64,000 nt of DNA. It comes from Paenibacillus sp. FSL H7-0326. Lineage in GTDB: Bacteria > Bacillota > Bacilli > Paenibacillales > Paenibacillaceae. The stretch spans positions 248,001 to 312,000 of the forward strand of contig NZ_MPVN01000002.1 in NCBI RefSeq assembly GCF_001955535.1, written 5' to 3'. Shown piece by piece: positions 8,038 through 16,325 of the stretch. The position numbers and the translations under genes are program-made. The notes under the pieces are model-generated. The model was given only the letters and a program-made list of their open reading frames with translations. It did not search any database and was not told the DNA's origin. Position 1 is the stretch's first letter. Every line of letters begins with the position of its first letter.

Positions 8038-9333
8038 TTAAGGGTATAGACGATACAGCATCCGTGGGAACGGAATCGTTTCACGAACATGGTCAAGTCC
8101 GCAAATCCAAGCTACCGTCCGCTCAAGTCCTAGACCGAATCCGGAGTGAGGTACTGAGCCGTACGTGCGAAGATCTAAATACCACTGATAGGCTTCACGG
8201 GAGAGATTATGCTCCTCAAAACGCTCTTCCATCAGCTTCGGATCATCAATACGCTGGGAGCCCCCAATGATCTCTCCATAGCCTTCAGGAGCGATCATGT
8301 CGGCGCATAGAACGACCTCAGGACGATTTGGATCTGGCTTCATGTAGAATGCTTTAATCCCAGCTGGATAATGCGTAATAAATACAGGCTTGTCATACTT
8401 CTCTGCAATTGCTGTTTCATGCGGCGCACCAAAGTCCTCACCCCAAGGAATATCAAAGCCTTCACCTTGCAGGAATTGGATCGCATCGTCATAAGTGATT
8501 CGCGGGAATGGAGCTGTAACATTCTCCAGCTTGGATACATCACGACCGATACTTTCAAGCTCTGTACGACAGTTCTTCACTACCGACTGTACGACATGCG
8601 CGATGAATTGCTCCTGAATACGCAGACTCTCTTCATGATCTACGAAGGCCATCTCTGGCTCAATCATCCAGAATTCAATCAAATGACGGCGTGTCTTGGA
8701 TTTCTCTGCACGGAACGTCGGTCCGAAGGAATACACTTTACCAAGCGCCATTGCAGCAGCCTCCATGTACAGCTGACCGCTCTGTGTCAAGTACGCATCC
8801 TCATCGAAATATTTGATATGGAACAGATTCGTTGTTCCTTCTGCAGAAGAAGGCGTCAGAATCGGTGGATCCACGATCGTAAATCCGTTCGTATCAAAAT
8901 ACTCCTGAACCGCACGAATGATCTCAGCACGGATAATCATAATCGCACGCTGCTTGGAAGAACGCAGCCACAGATGGCGATGATCCATGAGGAAGTCGAC
9001 CCCATGCTCCTTAGGAGTAATCGGATAATTCTCCGTTAAGTGAATGATTTCGATATCCGTCACAGTCATTTCATAACCAGATTGACTGCGTGGCTCCTCG
9101 CGGATCACACCCGTTACGTATAATGAGCTTTCCTGAGTCAAGCTCTTTGCATTATTCCAGATTTCCTCAGAAACCTCGCTTTTTACAACAACCCCTTGGA
9201 TATAGCCCGTACCATCCCGAAGCTGCAAAAACTGAATTTTGCCGCTGGAGCGCTTATTGTTAATCCACGCACCGATCGTTACCGTTTCTCCAACGTGCTG
9301 ACTGACATGGCGAATGTCGCTCTTTGTGCTCAT
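8038..9333 (-). CDS. asnS: Asparaginyl-tRNA synthetase
   Basis: Charges tRNA-Asn with asparagine. 431 residues, the standard bacterial length: N-terminal OB-fold anticodon-binding domain (about 1-110) and a class IIb catalytic core with motif 2 ([21 protein letters not shown]) and motif 3 ([15 protein letters not shown]). No T-box is visible in the 41-base gap to ackA. Probably transcribed with dnaD. Confidence 0.97.
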   Translation of the reverse strand: MSTKSDIRHVSQHVGETVTIGAWINNKRSSGKIQFLQLRDGTGYIQGVVVKSEVSEEIWNNAKSLTQESSLYVTGVIREEPRSQSGYEMTVTDIEIIHLTENYPITPKEHGVDFLMDHRHLWLRSSKQRAIMIIRAEIIRAVQEYFDTNGFTIVDPPILTPSSAEGTTNLFHIKYFDEDAYLTQSGQLYMEAAAMALGKVYSFGPTFRAEKSKTRRHLIEFWMIEPEMAFVDHEESLRIQEQFIAHVVQSVVKNCRTELESIGRDVSKLENVTAPFPRITYDDAIQFLQGEGFDIPWGEDFGAPHETAIAEKYDKPVFITHYPAGIKAFYMKPDPNRPEVVLCADMIAPEGYGEIIGGSQRIDDPKLMEERFEEHNLSREAYQWYLDLRTYGSVPHSGFGLGLERTVAWICGLDHVRETIPFPRMLYRLYP

Positions 9334-9374
9334 GTCTCATCTCTCCCCGTTCTATTAAAATTCAAATTCAAAAT

Positions 9375-10580
9375 TTACTTTGACTCTTCTACAATGCGAT
9401 TCGTGTCGCGAGCAATAACAAGCTCCTCATTCGTTGGAATGATCAACACTTCCACTTTGGAATTCGCAGTAGAAATACGGCGAGGCTCGCCAGAACGAAT
9501 CTTGTTCAGCTCCTCGTCAAGCTCTACTCCGAGATATGTCAGCTGCTCCAGTACTCTTTGACGAAGGACTACGGAGTTCTCTCCAACCCCAGCCGTGAAG
9601 ACAATGACGTCTACTCCATTCATCGCCGCAGCATAGGAACCGATGTACTTGCGAAGACGATATTCGTACATGTTAAATGCGAGTGTAGAATTCGGATCTC
9701 CGTTCTCCATACCCTCTGTAATTTCACGCATATCACTGCTGATTCCAGAGATGGCAAGCAGTCCGCTGTGCTTGTTAAGCATAGAGTTCACTTCATTCAG
9801 CGTTAAATCCTCTTTATTCATTACATAAGGGACAATCGCAGGGTCAAGATCTCCACTGCGCGTTCCCATCATAAGTCCTTCCAGTGGCGTCATTCCCATG
9901 GATGTATCGACAGACACACCATTTTGAATCGCTGTAAGACTTCCACCGTTACCAACATGGCACGTAATGATCTTCAGGTCCTCAATCGGACGCTCCAAGA
10001 ATTCAGCAGCGATCTGGCTTACATAATAATGGGAAGTACCATGTGCTCCATAACGACGAACCTTGTACTTGTTATACAGTACACGTGGAATCGCATATAG
10101 ATACGCAGACTCTGGCATGGTTTGATGGAATGCCGTATCAAATACAACCACTTGAGGAACACCTGGCATATTGGATTCAGCAGCATTAATACCCATGATC
10201 GCAGCTGGATTGTGAAGCGGTGCAAGGTCAATCAATTGACGAATCTTCGCTTTGACTTCATCAGTTACCAGGGCAGACTCGTTAAAGAATTCACCGCCGT
10301 GAACAACCCGGTGCCCGACAGCTTGAATCTCTTCAATTGAAGACAACACGCCGTGCTCCGCATGTACGAGCTTGTCCAATACTTTACGGATCGCTGTCGT
10401 ATGTTCAAGAATTTCGCTAACTTCGGTCACTTCTTCTTTGCCTGTCGGCTTATGTGTAAGAATGGAGGAATCCATACCGATCCGCTCAACTAATCCTTTT
10501 GCCAGTACAGATTCGTCAGTCATATCATACACTTGATACTTCAGGGAAGAACTTCCCGCATTAATTACGAGTACTTTCAT
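9375..10580 (-). CDS. ackA: Acetate kinase
   Basis: Interconverts acetate plus ATP and acetyl phosphate plus ADP. 401 residues, full length, with both family signatures: VLVINAGSSSLKYQVYD at the N-terminus and the internal GHRVVHGGEFF and CHVGNGGSLTAI segments. The start ATG overlaps the stop of the upstream hydroxyacyl-CoA dehydrogenase by four bases, implying translational coupling. pta is not beside it. Confidence 0.97.
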   Translation of the reverse strand: MKVLVINAGSSSLKYQVYDMTDESVLAKGLVERIGMDSSILTHKPTGKEEVTEVSEILEHTTAIRKVLDKLVHAEHGVLSSIEEIQAVGHRVVHGGEFFNESALVTDEVKAKIRQLIDLAPLHNPAAIMGINAAESNMPGVPQVVVFDTAFHQTMPESAYLYAIPRVLYNKYKVRRYGAHGTSHYYVSQIAAEFLERPIEDLKIITCHVGNGGSLTAIQNGVSVDTSMGMTPLEGLMMGTRSGDLDPAIVPYVMNKEDLTLNEVNSMLNKHSGLLAISGISSDMREITEGMENGDPNSTLAFNMYEYRLRKYIGSYAAAMNGVDVIVFTAGVGENSVVLRQRVLEQLTYLGVELDEELNKIRSGEPRRISTANSKVEVLIIPTNEELVIARDTNRIVEESK

Positions 10581-11446
10581 ATCCGGTCACCATCCTTGTC
10601 ATACTTGAAGAAGCCTTCGCCCGTCTTCACACCCAATTGCCCTGCGCGAACCATTTTCTTAAGTATAGTGGAAGGTCTATATTTCAGTTCGCCAAACTCA
10701 CGGAACATACCGTCAAGTGCAGCATGAACGGAATCGAGGCCAAAACGGTCTGCCATTTCAAATGGTCCATGCTGGAATTTGTATCCAATACGAACGGCTT
10801 GATCGATGTCTTCGGCAGATGCCACTCCTTCTTCAAGCAGATGAAGAGCTTCGTTGATATGAAGGCAAATAAGCCGGGAAGTTACAAATCCAGGAGACTC
10901 ATAGACCATAACGCCTTTTTTCTCCAATACTTCCTCAGCAAATTTCTTCGTGAATTCAAACGTATCATCTGAAGTTTTTAGTCCGCGGATAATTTCGACA
11001 ACATCAATACTTGATACCGGATAAATCCAGTGCAGGCCGATCACCCGTTCAGGATGATTAGTAGCACTTGCAAGCTCAGTCAAGCTCAGCGTAGAGGTAT
11101 TACTTGTCAGAATGATATCTTCAGACACAATCTCCTCAAGCTGTTTGAACAATTTGATCTTTGCTTCCAGGTCTTCAGTAATGGTCTCTATAATTAGATC
11201 ACAAGCAGAAAGATCACTAAGATTCGCTCTATGAATTCTAGATAAGATCAATTTCTTCTCTGCCTGAGTAATCGCCCACTTCTCCAATTTTTTATCTAAC
11301 CCTGTCTCGATCATTCCGATGGAATAATCAAGCTTGTTCGGGGAAAGCTCTACCAGCATAACGTCGAGGCCTTTAGCTGCCAGCATTTCGGCAATACTTT
11401 GACCCATCGTACCTCCGCCGATAACTCCTATCTTTTTAAACAACAT
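10577..11446 (-). CDS. 3-hydroxyacyl-CoA (3-hydroxybutyryl-CoA) dehydrogenase
   Basis: 289 residues, the length of single-domain Hbd/MmgB proteins. N-terminal NAD-binding IGVIGGGTMGQSIAEMLA; catalytic-region HWIYPVSSIDVVEI histidine; C-terminal domain with the FVTSRLICLHINEALHLLEEGVASAEDID helices. Catalyses NAD(P)-linked oxidation of 3-hydroxybutyryl-CoA or the reverse. Coupled to ackA by a four-base overlap, which hints at acyl-CoA to acetate metabolism. Substrate chain length cannot be told from sequence. Confidence 0.9.
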   Translation of the reverse strand: MLFKKIGVIGGGTMGQSIAEMLAAKGLDVMLVELSPNKLDYSIGMIETGLDKKLEKWAITQAEKKLILSRIHRANLSDLSACDLIIETITEDLEAKIKLFKQLEEIVSEDIILTSNTSTLSLTELASATNHPERVIGLHWIYPVSSIDVVEIIRGLKTSDDTFEFTKKFAEEVLEKKGVMVYESPGFVTSRLICLHINEALHLLEEGVASAEDIDQAVRIGYKFQHGPFEMADRFGLDSVHAALDGMFREFGELKYRPSTILKKMVRAGQLGVKTGEGFFKYDKDGDRI

Positions 11447-11558
11447 GGTTACTGCTCCATCCCTTCCTGGTCTCTTCTGAATAGTGTGTATCCTTCTTTG
11501 TCGAAAAATACATTTTTATGACCCAACATATAATAATATCTTAGCATGAATCAAAAGT

Positions 11559-11593
11559 AAAAAAAAATAACCAGCATAAATAATTATGCTGGC
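11559..11593 (-). terminator. Terminator of the FtsH-like gene
   Basis: Minus-strand hairpin CCAGCATAattaTTTATGCTGG followed by a T-rich tract. The stop codon of the protease gene is inside the 5' arm. Confidence 0.85.
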
Positions 11594-13086
11594 AAAAGTG
11601 CATTTTTCTTAAATAGTTCACGGAATTGACCACCGGACAATACTTCTTCCTTCATCAGGATGTCCAGCGACTCATCAAAAATAGTGGCATGCTCATGCAA
11701 GAGATCTTTTGTACGGGCAAACAGCTCGTTCAAAATGTAGTTATTTTCTCTCATCATATCTTCCTGGGATACCATGTCAAGGTTAACAATACCGAGCGAA
11801 GTTAGTCCAGAACTGATCATGGTTTTGACAATATCAAGCGATTGTTCAAAGTCATTTCTGGAGCCGGTGCTGCGCCCTCCATAATAGATCTCCTCCGCAG
11901 CGGCACCGCCGAGTGCAATCATAATCTGAGCTTCAAGAAACTCCTTCGTATACAAGTACTGCTCTTCCTGCGGATTATGTCGAACATAGCCGAGAGCCTG
12001 TCCTCGCGGACTGAGTGCTACCTGACCCACGCTGTTCGGTCGAACCGCTTCTGCTGCTATTGCATGTCCGAGCTCATGAATGGCAACCCGCTTCTTCTCG
12101 TCTGCATTGGACTCACGATCTGTCTTCTCACCCATCATCACCTTATCAATGGCCATAGACAGGTTTCGCTGCGTAATAAACTCCAGACTATCCCGCATCG
12201 CATAGATAGCAGCCTCATTCATCAAGCTCTCGAGCTGCGCCCCGGAGAAGCCGTAGGATTCCTCCGCAATTTTATCCAGGCTTACATCGTCAGCAAGCGG
12301 TTTATTTTTGGCATGCAGCGCCAGAATATGCTTACGCCCTTTCTTGTCCGGAAGCTCCACTTGGATATGCCGGTCAAAACGACCCGGGCGAAGAAGTGCG
12401 CTGTCAAGCATTTCTTTGCGGTTCGTCGCTGCGATAATCAGAATCCGCGGTGCATCAGAATTGTATATGCCGTCCATCTCCGTTAGCAGCTGGTTCAGGG
12501 TCTGGTCATATTCGCGCTGCTGCCCGCCTTCTCTTTTACCACCGATGACATCGATCTCATCAATAAAAATAATGGCGTTTTCTTTGTTTTCCTTGGCTGC
12601 TCTTGTTCTGGCATCTTTAAATAATTCACGGATACGTCCTGCCCCGACACCAACATACATTTCTACAAATTCACTGCCGGCAGCAGCGATAAATACAGAA
12701 TTGGTGTAGTGTGCAGCGGCCTTCGCCATCAGCGTCTTACCTGTACCCGGAGGGCCTGTCAGCAATATACCCTTCAGTGGACGAATGCCAAACTTCTGAA
12801 TTTCATCATGTCTTACTAAGAAGTCCAGTGCTTCACGGAGCTCCTGTTTAGCGCTGTCCTGTCCTCCAATTTCCTCAAAGGTGAGCTTGGCGGGACCCGC
12901 TTTCTTGCGCTTCTTCTCACTGCTTGCTCCTACGGCGAGTCCGCCGCGTGTCTGCATCAGGAAGATTACACCGCCTGCGAGCAGGGCAATAAGCAGTACT
13001 GGAATAATATTAACTCCTATAAAGACAAGAAATAGAAGCACGACCGGAACGACCCCGATTAAAATCTCCTTTAACCAATTAGGCAT
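11584..13086 (-). CDS. Short FtsH-like AAA+ zinc metalloprotease without extracytoplasmic domain
   Basis: 500 residues from ATG 13086, shorter than housekeeping FtsH (about 630-640). A hydrophobic N-terminus (about 5-45, one or two membrane segments with no large external loop) leads straight to the AAA+ module: Walker A GPPGTGKT, Walker B IIFIDEID, SRH ALLRPGRFDRHI, then the M41 protease motif HELGHA and a later zinc-ligand region. It should degrade membrane or cytosolic proteins with ATP. The start overlaps the upstream membrane gene by eight bases (ATGCCTAA), suggesting the two act together. The longer open frame to 13149 lies wholly inside that upstream gene and is not preferred. Probably a second FtsH paralogue. 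Confidence 0.9.
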   Translation of the reverse strand: MPNWLKEILIGVVPVVLLFLVFIGVNIIPVLLIALLAGGVIFLMQTRGGLAVGASSEKKRKKAGPAKLTFEEIGGQDSAKQELREALDFLVRHDEIQKFGIRPLKGILLTGPPGTGKTLMAKAAAHYTNSVFIAAAGSEFVEMYVGVGAGRIRELFKDARTRAAKENKENAIIFIDEIDVIGGKREGGQQREYDQTLNQLLTEMDGIYNSDAPRILIIAATNRKEMLDSALLRPGRFDRHIQVELPDKKGRKHILALHAKNKPLADDVSLDKIAEESYGFSGAQLESLMNEAAIYAMRDSLEFITQRNLSMAIDKVMMGEKTDRESNADEKKRVAIHELGHAIAAEAVRPNSVGQVALSPRGQALGYVRHNPQEEQYLYTKEFLEAQIMIALGGAAAEEIYYGGRSTGSRNDFEQSLDIVKTMISSGLTSLGIVNLDMVSQEDMMRENNYILNELFARTKDLLHEHATIFDESLDILMKEEVLSGGQFRELFKKNALLPA

Positions 13087-13606
13087 TAGGCCACACTCCC
13101 ATCGTAGCCGGTTGTCTCGGCAGAATAATATACTTGCTTGCTTCTCCATCTGACAGGCTTACATATACGTTCTCATTATCAATATCATAGTCAACCTGGA
13201 TGCTGCCTTCGCTCATTTCCTTCAGCTTCTCAGGAATTTGCGTGTATTGTCTAGTCTCCATCGCTTCAGCAACGGTAAATAACGCACTGGACCAGAAATC
13301 ATCCAGCGTTTCCGTCGAATGATCCTTTACCTCCAGCTTCATCGTTCTTCCGTTCAGAAGCTCCTTGCCATCTGTGCGGATATAATCAACAAGACCTCTT
13401 ATATTGGTATTCGGCTCGAGATCGAGATTCAAAACAACTTGATTCTGGTTAATATCTAGTTGAACATCGTTTACGCCGTCATAGTCGGCAACCAACTTCT
13501 CTATTGGCTTCTCAAGGGCCACCTGACGGTACACAAACCATCCTCCAAACAGCAGCGTAGCCGTAACCATAACCGTTATTGCTATCCGAATAGGACGTAA
13601 TTTCAA
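13079..13606 (-). CDS. Single-pass membrane protein coupled to the FtsH-like protease
   Basis: Family not recognised. 175 residues: short basic N-terminus, one membrane segment (about 8-28, IAITVMVTATLLFGGWFVYRQ), then an external or cytoplasmic alpha/beta domain rich in acidic residues (LDINQNQVVLNLDLEPNTNIRGL). No catalytic motif seen. The tight overlap with the protease gene suggests an adaptor, regulator or substrate-presentation role, but that is inference from context only. Confidence 0.78.
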   Translation of the reverse strand: MKLRPIRIAITVMVTATLLFGGWFVYRQVALEKPIEKLVADYDGVNDVQLDINQNQVVLNLDLEPNTNIRGLVDYIRTDGKELLNGRTMKLEVKDHSTETLDDFWSSALFTVAEAMETRQYTQIPEKLKEMSEGSIQVDYDIDNENVYVSLSDGEASKYIILPRQPATMGVWPNA

Positions 13607-13733
13607 GTGACAACCTCCTCATCTATTTTACCCACTCTATTTATTATTGATATGGGATATAGATATAGCATACCATATACAGACGTCCAAATCTAAACTA
13701 TGAATTATTTTTCACAGTTTCCAATCCAAATAA

Positions 13734-13766
13734 CCCCGAAATGGCCAATTGCGACCACTTCAGGGT
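13734..13766 (-). terminator. Possible terminator after ypmB
   Basis: Minus-strand CCCTGAAGTGG pairs with CCATTTCGGGG (two G-T pairs) around a ten-base loop. The T tract is short (TTATTT), so termination efficiency is uncertain. Confidence 0.5.
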
Positions 13767-13780
13767 ATATTTTGTGTGCT

Positions 13781-14302
13781 TTATTCTGTGATCGGAAGCT
13801 GAAATCCTTCCTCTAACTCGGTTCCATCACTGAAACGATAGAAACGATAGTAGTACCGGTCCTTCTCTTTATAAAATAACTGCCAGACGTAAGTCTCATC
13901 ATAAACTGCCGGCTGCAGTCTGACGATTTCAATGCCAGGCAGCTGTGAGCTGATCTTGGACCGCATTTCTTCCTCCGACGTTCCTTCTTCAATCTTCTCA
14001 CTGTGCACACTATTTTCATCTGTCTTTGGCTTCTTGTCAGTACCGTATTGTACCCACACCATAACAGGCTCATTGTCGGCATTTACACCTTCAATTGTCC
14101 AATATATGGCATCCTCAGACCAGACCGATTTTTGTGTCTTTGTTACCGTAACCAGTTCTTCTTTTTCCTTTGCAATAGCGATTGCAGCTTCTTCCTCTGC
14201 CCATGTATCCTTCATTACATATTCATAAAATAAATAAATACCTAAGAGCACGAGTAAGAAAGCCACAATGCTGATGAGTATCCACTTTCTTTTTTTTCTC
14301 AA
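13781..14302 (-). CDS. ypmB: YpmB-like membrane-anchored protein (DUF5590)
   Basis: 173 residues: an N-terminal membrane anchor (about 7-27, WILISIVAFLLVLLGIYLFYEY), a charged helix, and a PepSY-like domain (YWTIEGVNADNEPVMVWVQYG onward). B. subtilis ypmB is in the same place, between dinG and asnS. Function unknown in the family. Here it lies 31 bases after mtaD and is probably the last gene of rex-mtaD-ypmB. Confidence 0.75.
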   Translation of the reverse strand: MRKKRKWILISIVAFLLVLLGIYLFYEYVMKDTWAEEEAAIAIAKEKEELVTVTKTQKSVWSEDAIYWTIEGVNADNEPVMVWVQYGTDKKPKTDENSVHSEKIEEGTSEEEMRSKISSQLPGIEIVRLQPAVYDETYVWQLFYKEKDRYYYRFYRFSDGTELEEGFQLPITE

Positions 14303-14333
14303 GGCTGAACTCCCTTCTTGCCCCTAACCTCGA

Positions 14334-15635
14334 TCAGCGGGACGTCAGTCCTTCGAAAGCAGCTTGTGCTTCGCGTTTAATCCGTTCTTCATCCATCGTG
14401 AGCATCTCACCGTTCTTAACTAACTGCTTGCCATCCACCCAGACATGCTGAACGTCCTTGCTGCTTGCAGAATAGATGACATGTGATATCAAATCGGTGT
14501 AGGGCAGGAAATGAGCCTGATCCAGATCAATGGCAACAAAATCAGCTTTTTTGCCTGGTGCCAGCACTCCCGTATCCTTGATGTAGATGGACTTCGCTCC
14601 ATATTCAGTTCCCATACGCAGTGCTTCTGTGGCAGGTACGGCGGTTGGATCACCGCTGACTCCTTTGTGAATCAGAGCAGCTAGGCGCATCTCTTCAAAC
14701 ATATCCAAATTATTGTTGCTTGCTGCACCATCTGTAGCAAGCGATACAACAACCCCTGCTTTTAACAGCTCAGGTACTCGCGCAACACCGCTCGCCAGCT
14801 TCAGGTTGCTTCCAGGATTATGAGCAACAGCCACATTGTATTTGGCGAGCACCTCTATTTCTTCATCCGTTAAATGTACAGCATGTGCCACGAGAGAAGG
14901 TCTAGAGAAGAAGCCAAGCTTCTCCAGATGTGCTACTGGACGCAGCCCATACTCTTTTACATTCTGTTCTACTTCAGCGGCCGTTTCGGACATATGTGTA
15001 TGCAGGGGTAAATTCAGCTCATGTGCCGCTTCTACAAATTTCTCAATAAACTCTGGTCCGCAAGTATATGGTGAATGTGGGGACAGCATCGTCGTGATAC
15101 GTCCGTCTGCCTGATTATGCCATTCCCGGGCAAAGGTCGTTGCTTCCTTCAGCTTAAATGCACGCAGCTCATCTGAACCGAAGCCAATCGCTCCCCGCAT
15201 CAGACTTGCGCGAATGCCCGACTCCTGTGCCACTTTCGCCACCTGATTCATCTGATCATACATATCAAGGAAGGCGGTAGTTCCACCTCTCAGCATTTCC
15301 AGAACAGATAGCGAGGTCCCCCAGTAGACATCCTCAGCTGTGAACTTTTCCTCCATCGGCCACATTTTTTCTTGAAGCCAGACCTGAAGAGCAAGATCAT
15401 CGCCATAGCCGCGTAGAAGTGACATCGCTGCATGACCATGTGTATTGATAAGGCCAGGAATAAACAGCTGGTGCTTGCCGTCATGAACCGGAAGACCTTC
15501 TGTCCCTTCAGGTAGATCTTCACCTATATATGAGATGCGGTCATCCTCAATCAGCATATAACCGCTGACGATTCGCCATTCAGGATCACTTACCGCAAAT
15601 TTGCCGTTCTTGATGAGCCACTTATGACTTGACAT
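14334..15635 (-). CDS. mtaD: 5-methylthioadenosine/S-adenosylhomocysteine deaminase family amidohydrolase
   Basis: 433 residues, full length for the MtaD/TrzA-like amidohydrolases. Metal-binding NTHGHAAM near residue 66, then MLSPHSPYTCGP, LHTHMSETAAEV, LVAHAVHLTDEE and SLATDGAASNNNLDMFEEMRLA provide the remaining His/Asp ligands. Likely deaminates MTA, SAH or adenosine. The start overlaps the 3' end of rex by 14 bases, so the pair should be co-expressed. Confidence 0.88.
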   Translation of the reverse strand: MSSHKWLIKNGKFAVSDPEWRIVSGYMLIEDDRISYIGEDLPEGTEGLPVHDGKHQLFIPGLINTHGHAAMSLLRGYGDDLALQVWLQEKMWPMEEKFTAEDVYWGTSLSVLEMLRGGTTAFLDMYDQMNQVAKVAQESGIRASLMRGAIGFGSDELRAFKLKEATTFAREWHNQADGRITTMLSPHSPYTCGPEFIEKFVEAAHELNLPLHTHMSETAAEVEQNVKEYGLRPVAHLEKLGFFSRPSLVAHAVHLTDEEIEVLAKYNVAVAHNPGSNLKLASGVARVPELLKAGVVVSLATDGAASNNNLDMFEEMRLAALIHKGVSGDPTAVPATEALRMGTEYGAKSIYIKDTGVLAPGKKADFVAIDLDQAHFLPYTDLISHVIYSASSKDVQHVWVDGKQLVKNGEMLTMDEERIKREAQAAFEGLTSR

Positions 15636-16281
15636 CCTCTTCCTCCTCTTTCCCTGCTTCGTTCTCTAGATAATAAGCCAGACTAAGCAGATCTGTAGTG
15701 AAGTCCGCTGTATGAATCCGGATATGAGCAGGAGCCTTGATAATAATCGGGGCAAAATTAAGGATCGCTTCAACTCCCGCCTCCACCAGATAATCCGCCA
15801 CACGCTGAGCTTCCGAATCCGGAACCGTTATAATGCCGATTCTAATGTTCAGATCCTTTACTGTTTTCACCAGCTCTTCCATAGGCTGAACCGTGAGCGT
15901 ATTGATATTGGAGCCAATCTTCGAGGGCTGGGAATCAAATACGGCGACAATCTTCATATTGTCTTTTACATATCGATTATAGTTCGACAAGGCATGTCCG
16001 AGATTACCAGCACCGACAAGTGCCACATTAATCTGTTGATCCAGCTTCAAGATTTGTCTGATTTTATCGATGAGATAAGCTACATCATAGCCGATGCCTT
16101 TGCGTCCAAAATCCCCGAAATAAGCGAGATCCTTACGGATTTGCGCTGGATTCAAATCCAGTCTGAGACCAAGCTCCTGTGAAGATACAGTGGTCACTTC
16201 TCTTTTGTACAGCTCTTGTAAATAACGCAGATATACAGGCAGTCTTCTTACGACAGCCTCTGAAATTTTGTCCGACTTCAA
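15622..16281 (-). CDS. rex: Redox-sensing transcriptional repressor Rex
   Basis: 219 residues, usual length. N-terminal winged helix (KISEAVVRRLPVYLRYLQEL, LNPAQIRKDLAYFGDFGRKGIGY) and C-terminal Rossmann domain (VALVGAGNLGHAL near residue 88) that senses the NADH/NAD ratio. Represses fermentation and respiratory genes. The start is TTG with GAGGGGG upstream. In the same window, the qcrA upstream region carries repeated TGTGACAAA elements that should be tested as Rex or ResD sites. Confidence 0.95.
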   Translation of the reverse strand: MKSDKISEAVVRRLPVYLRYLQELYKREVTTVSSQELGLRLDLNPAQIRKDLAYFGDFGRKGIGYDVAYLIDKIRQILKLDQQINVALVGAGNLGHALSNYNRYVKDNMKIVAVFDSQPSKIGSNINTLTVQPMEELVKTVKDLNIRIGIITVPDSEAQRVADYLVEAGVEAILNFAPIIIKAPAHIRIHTADFTTDLLSLAYYLENEAGKEEEEDVKS

Positions 16282-16325
16282 TTACAATTCCCCCTCACAC
16301 CTGCAAGCAGTGTCCGTGCTTTCTA

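Noticed and set aside
8371..9039. 222-codon plus-strand frame
   Set aside because: Exact antisense of asnS; composition is Cys/Arg-rich and there is no ribosome site.
13087..13149. Longer start for the FtsH-like protease
   Set aside because: The extension lies wholly inside the upstream membrane-protein gene, is hydrophilic with Cys/Arg, and has no ribosome site; ATG 13086 gives the usual short N-terminus.
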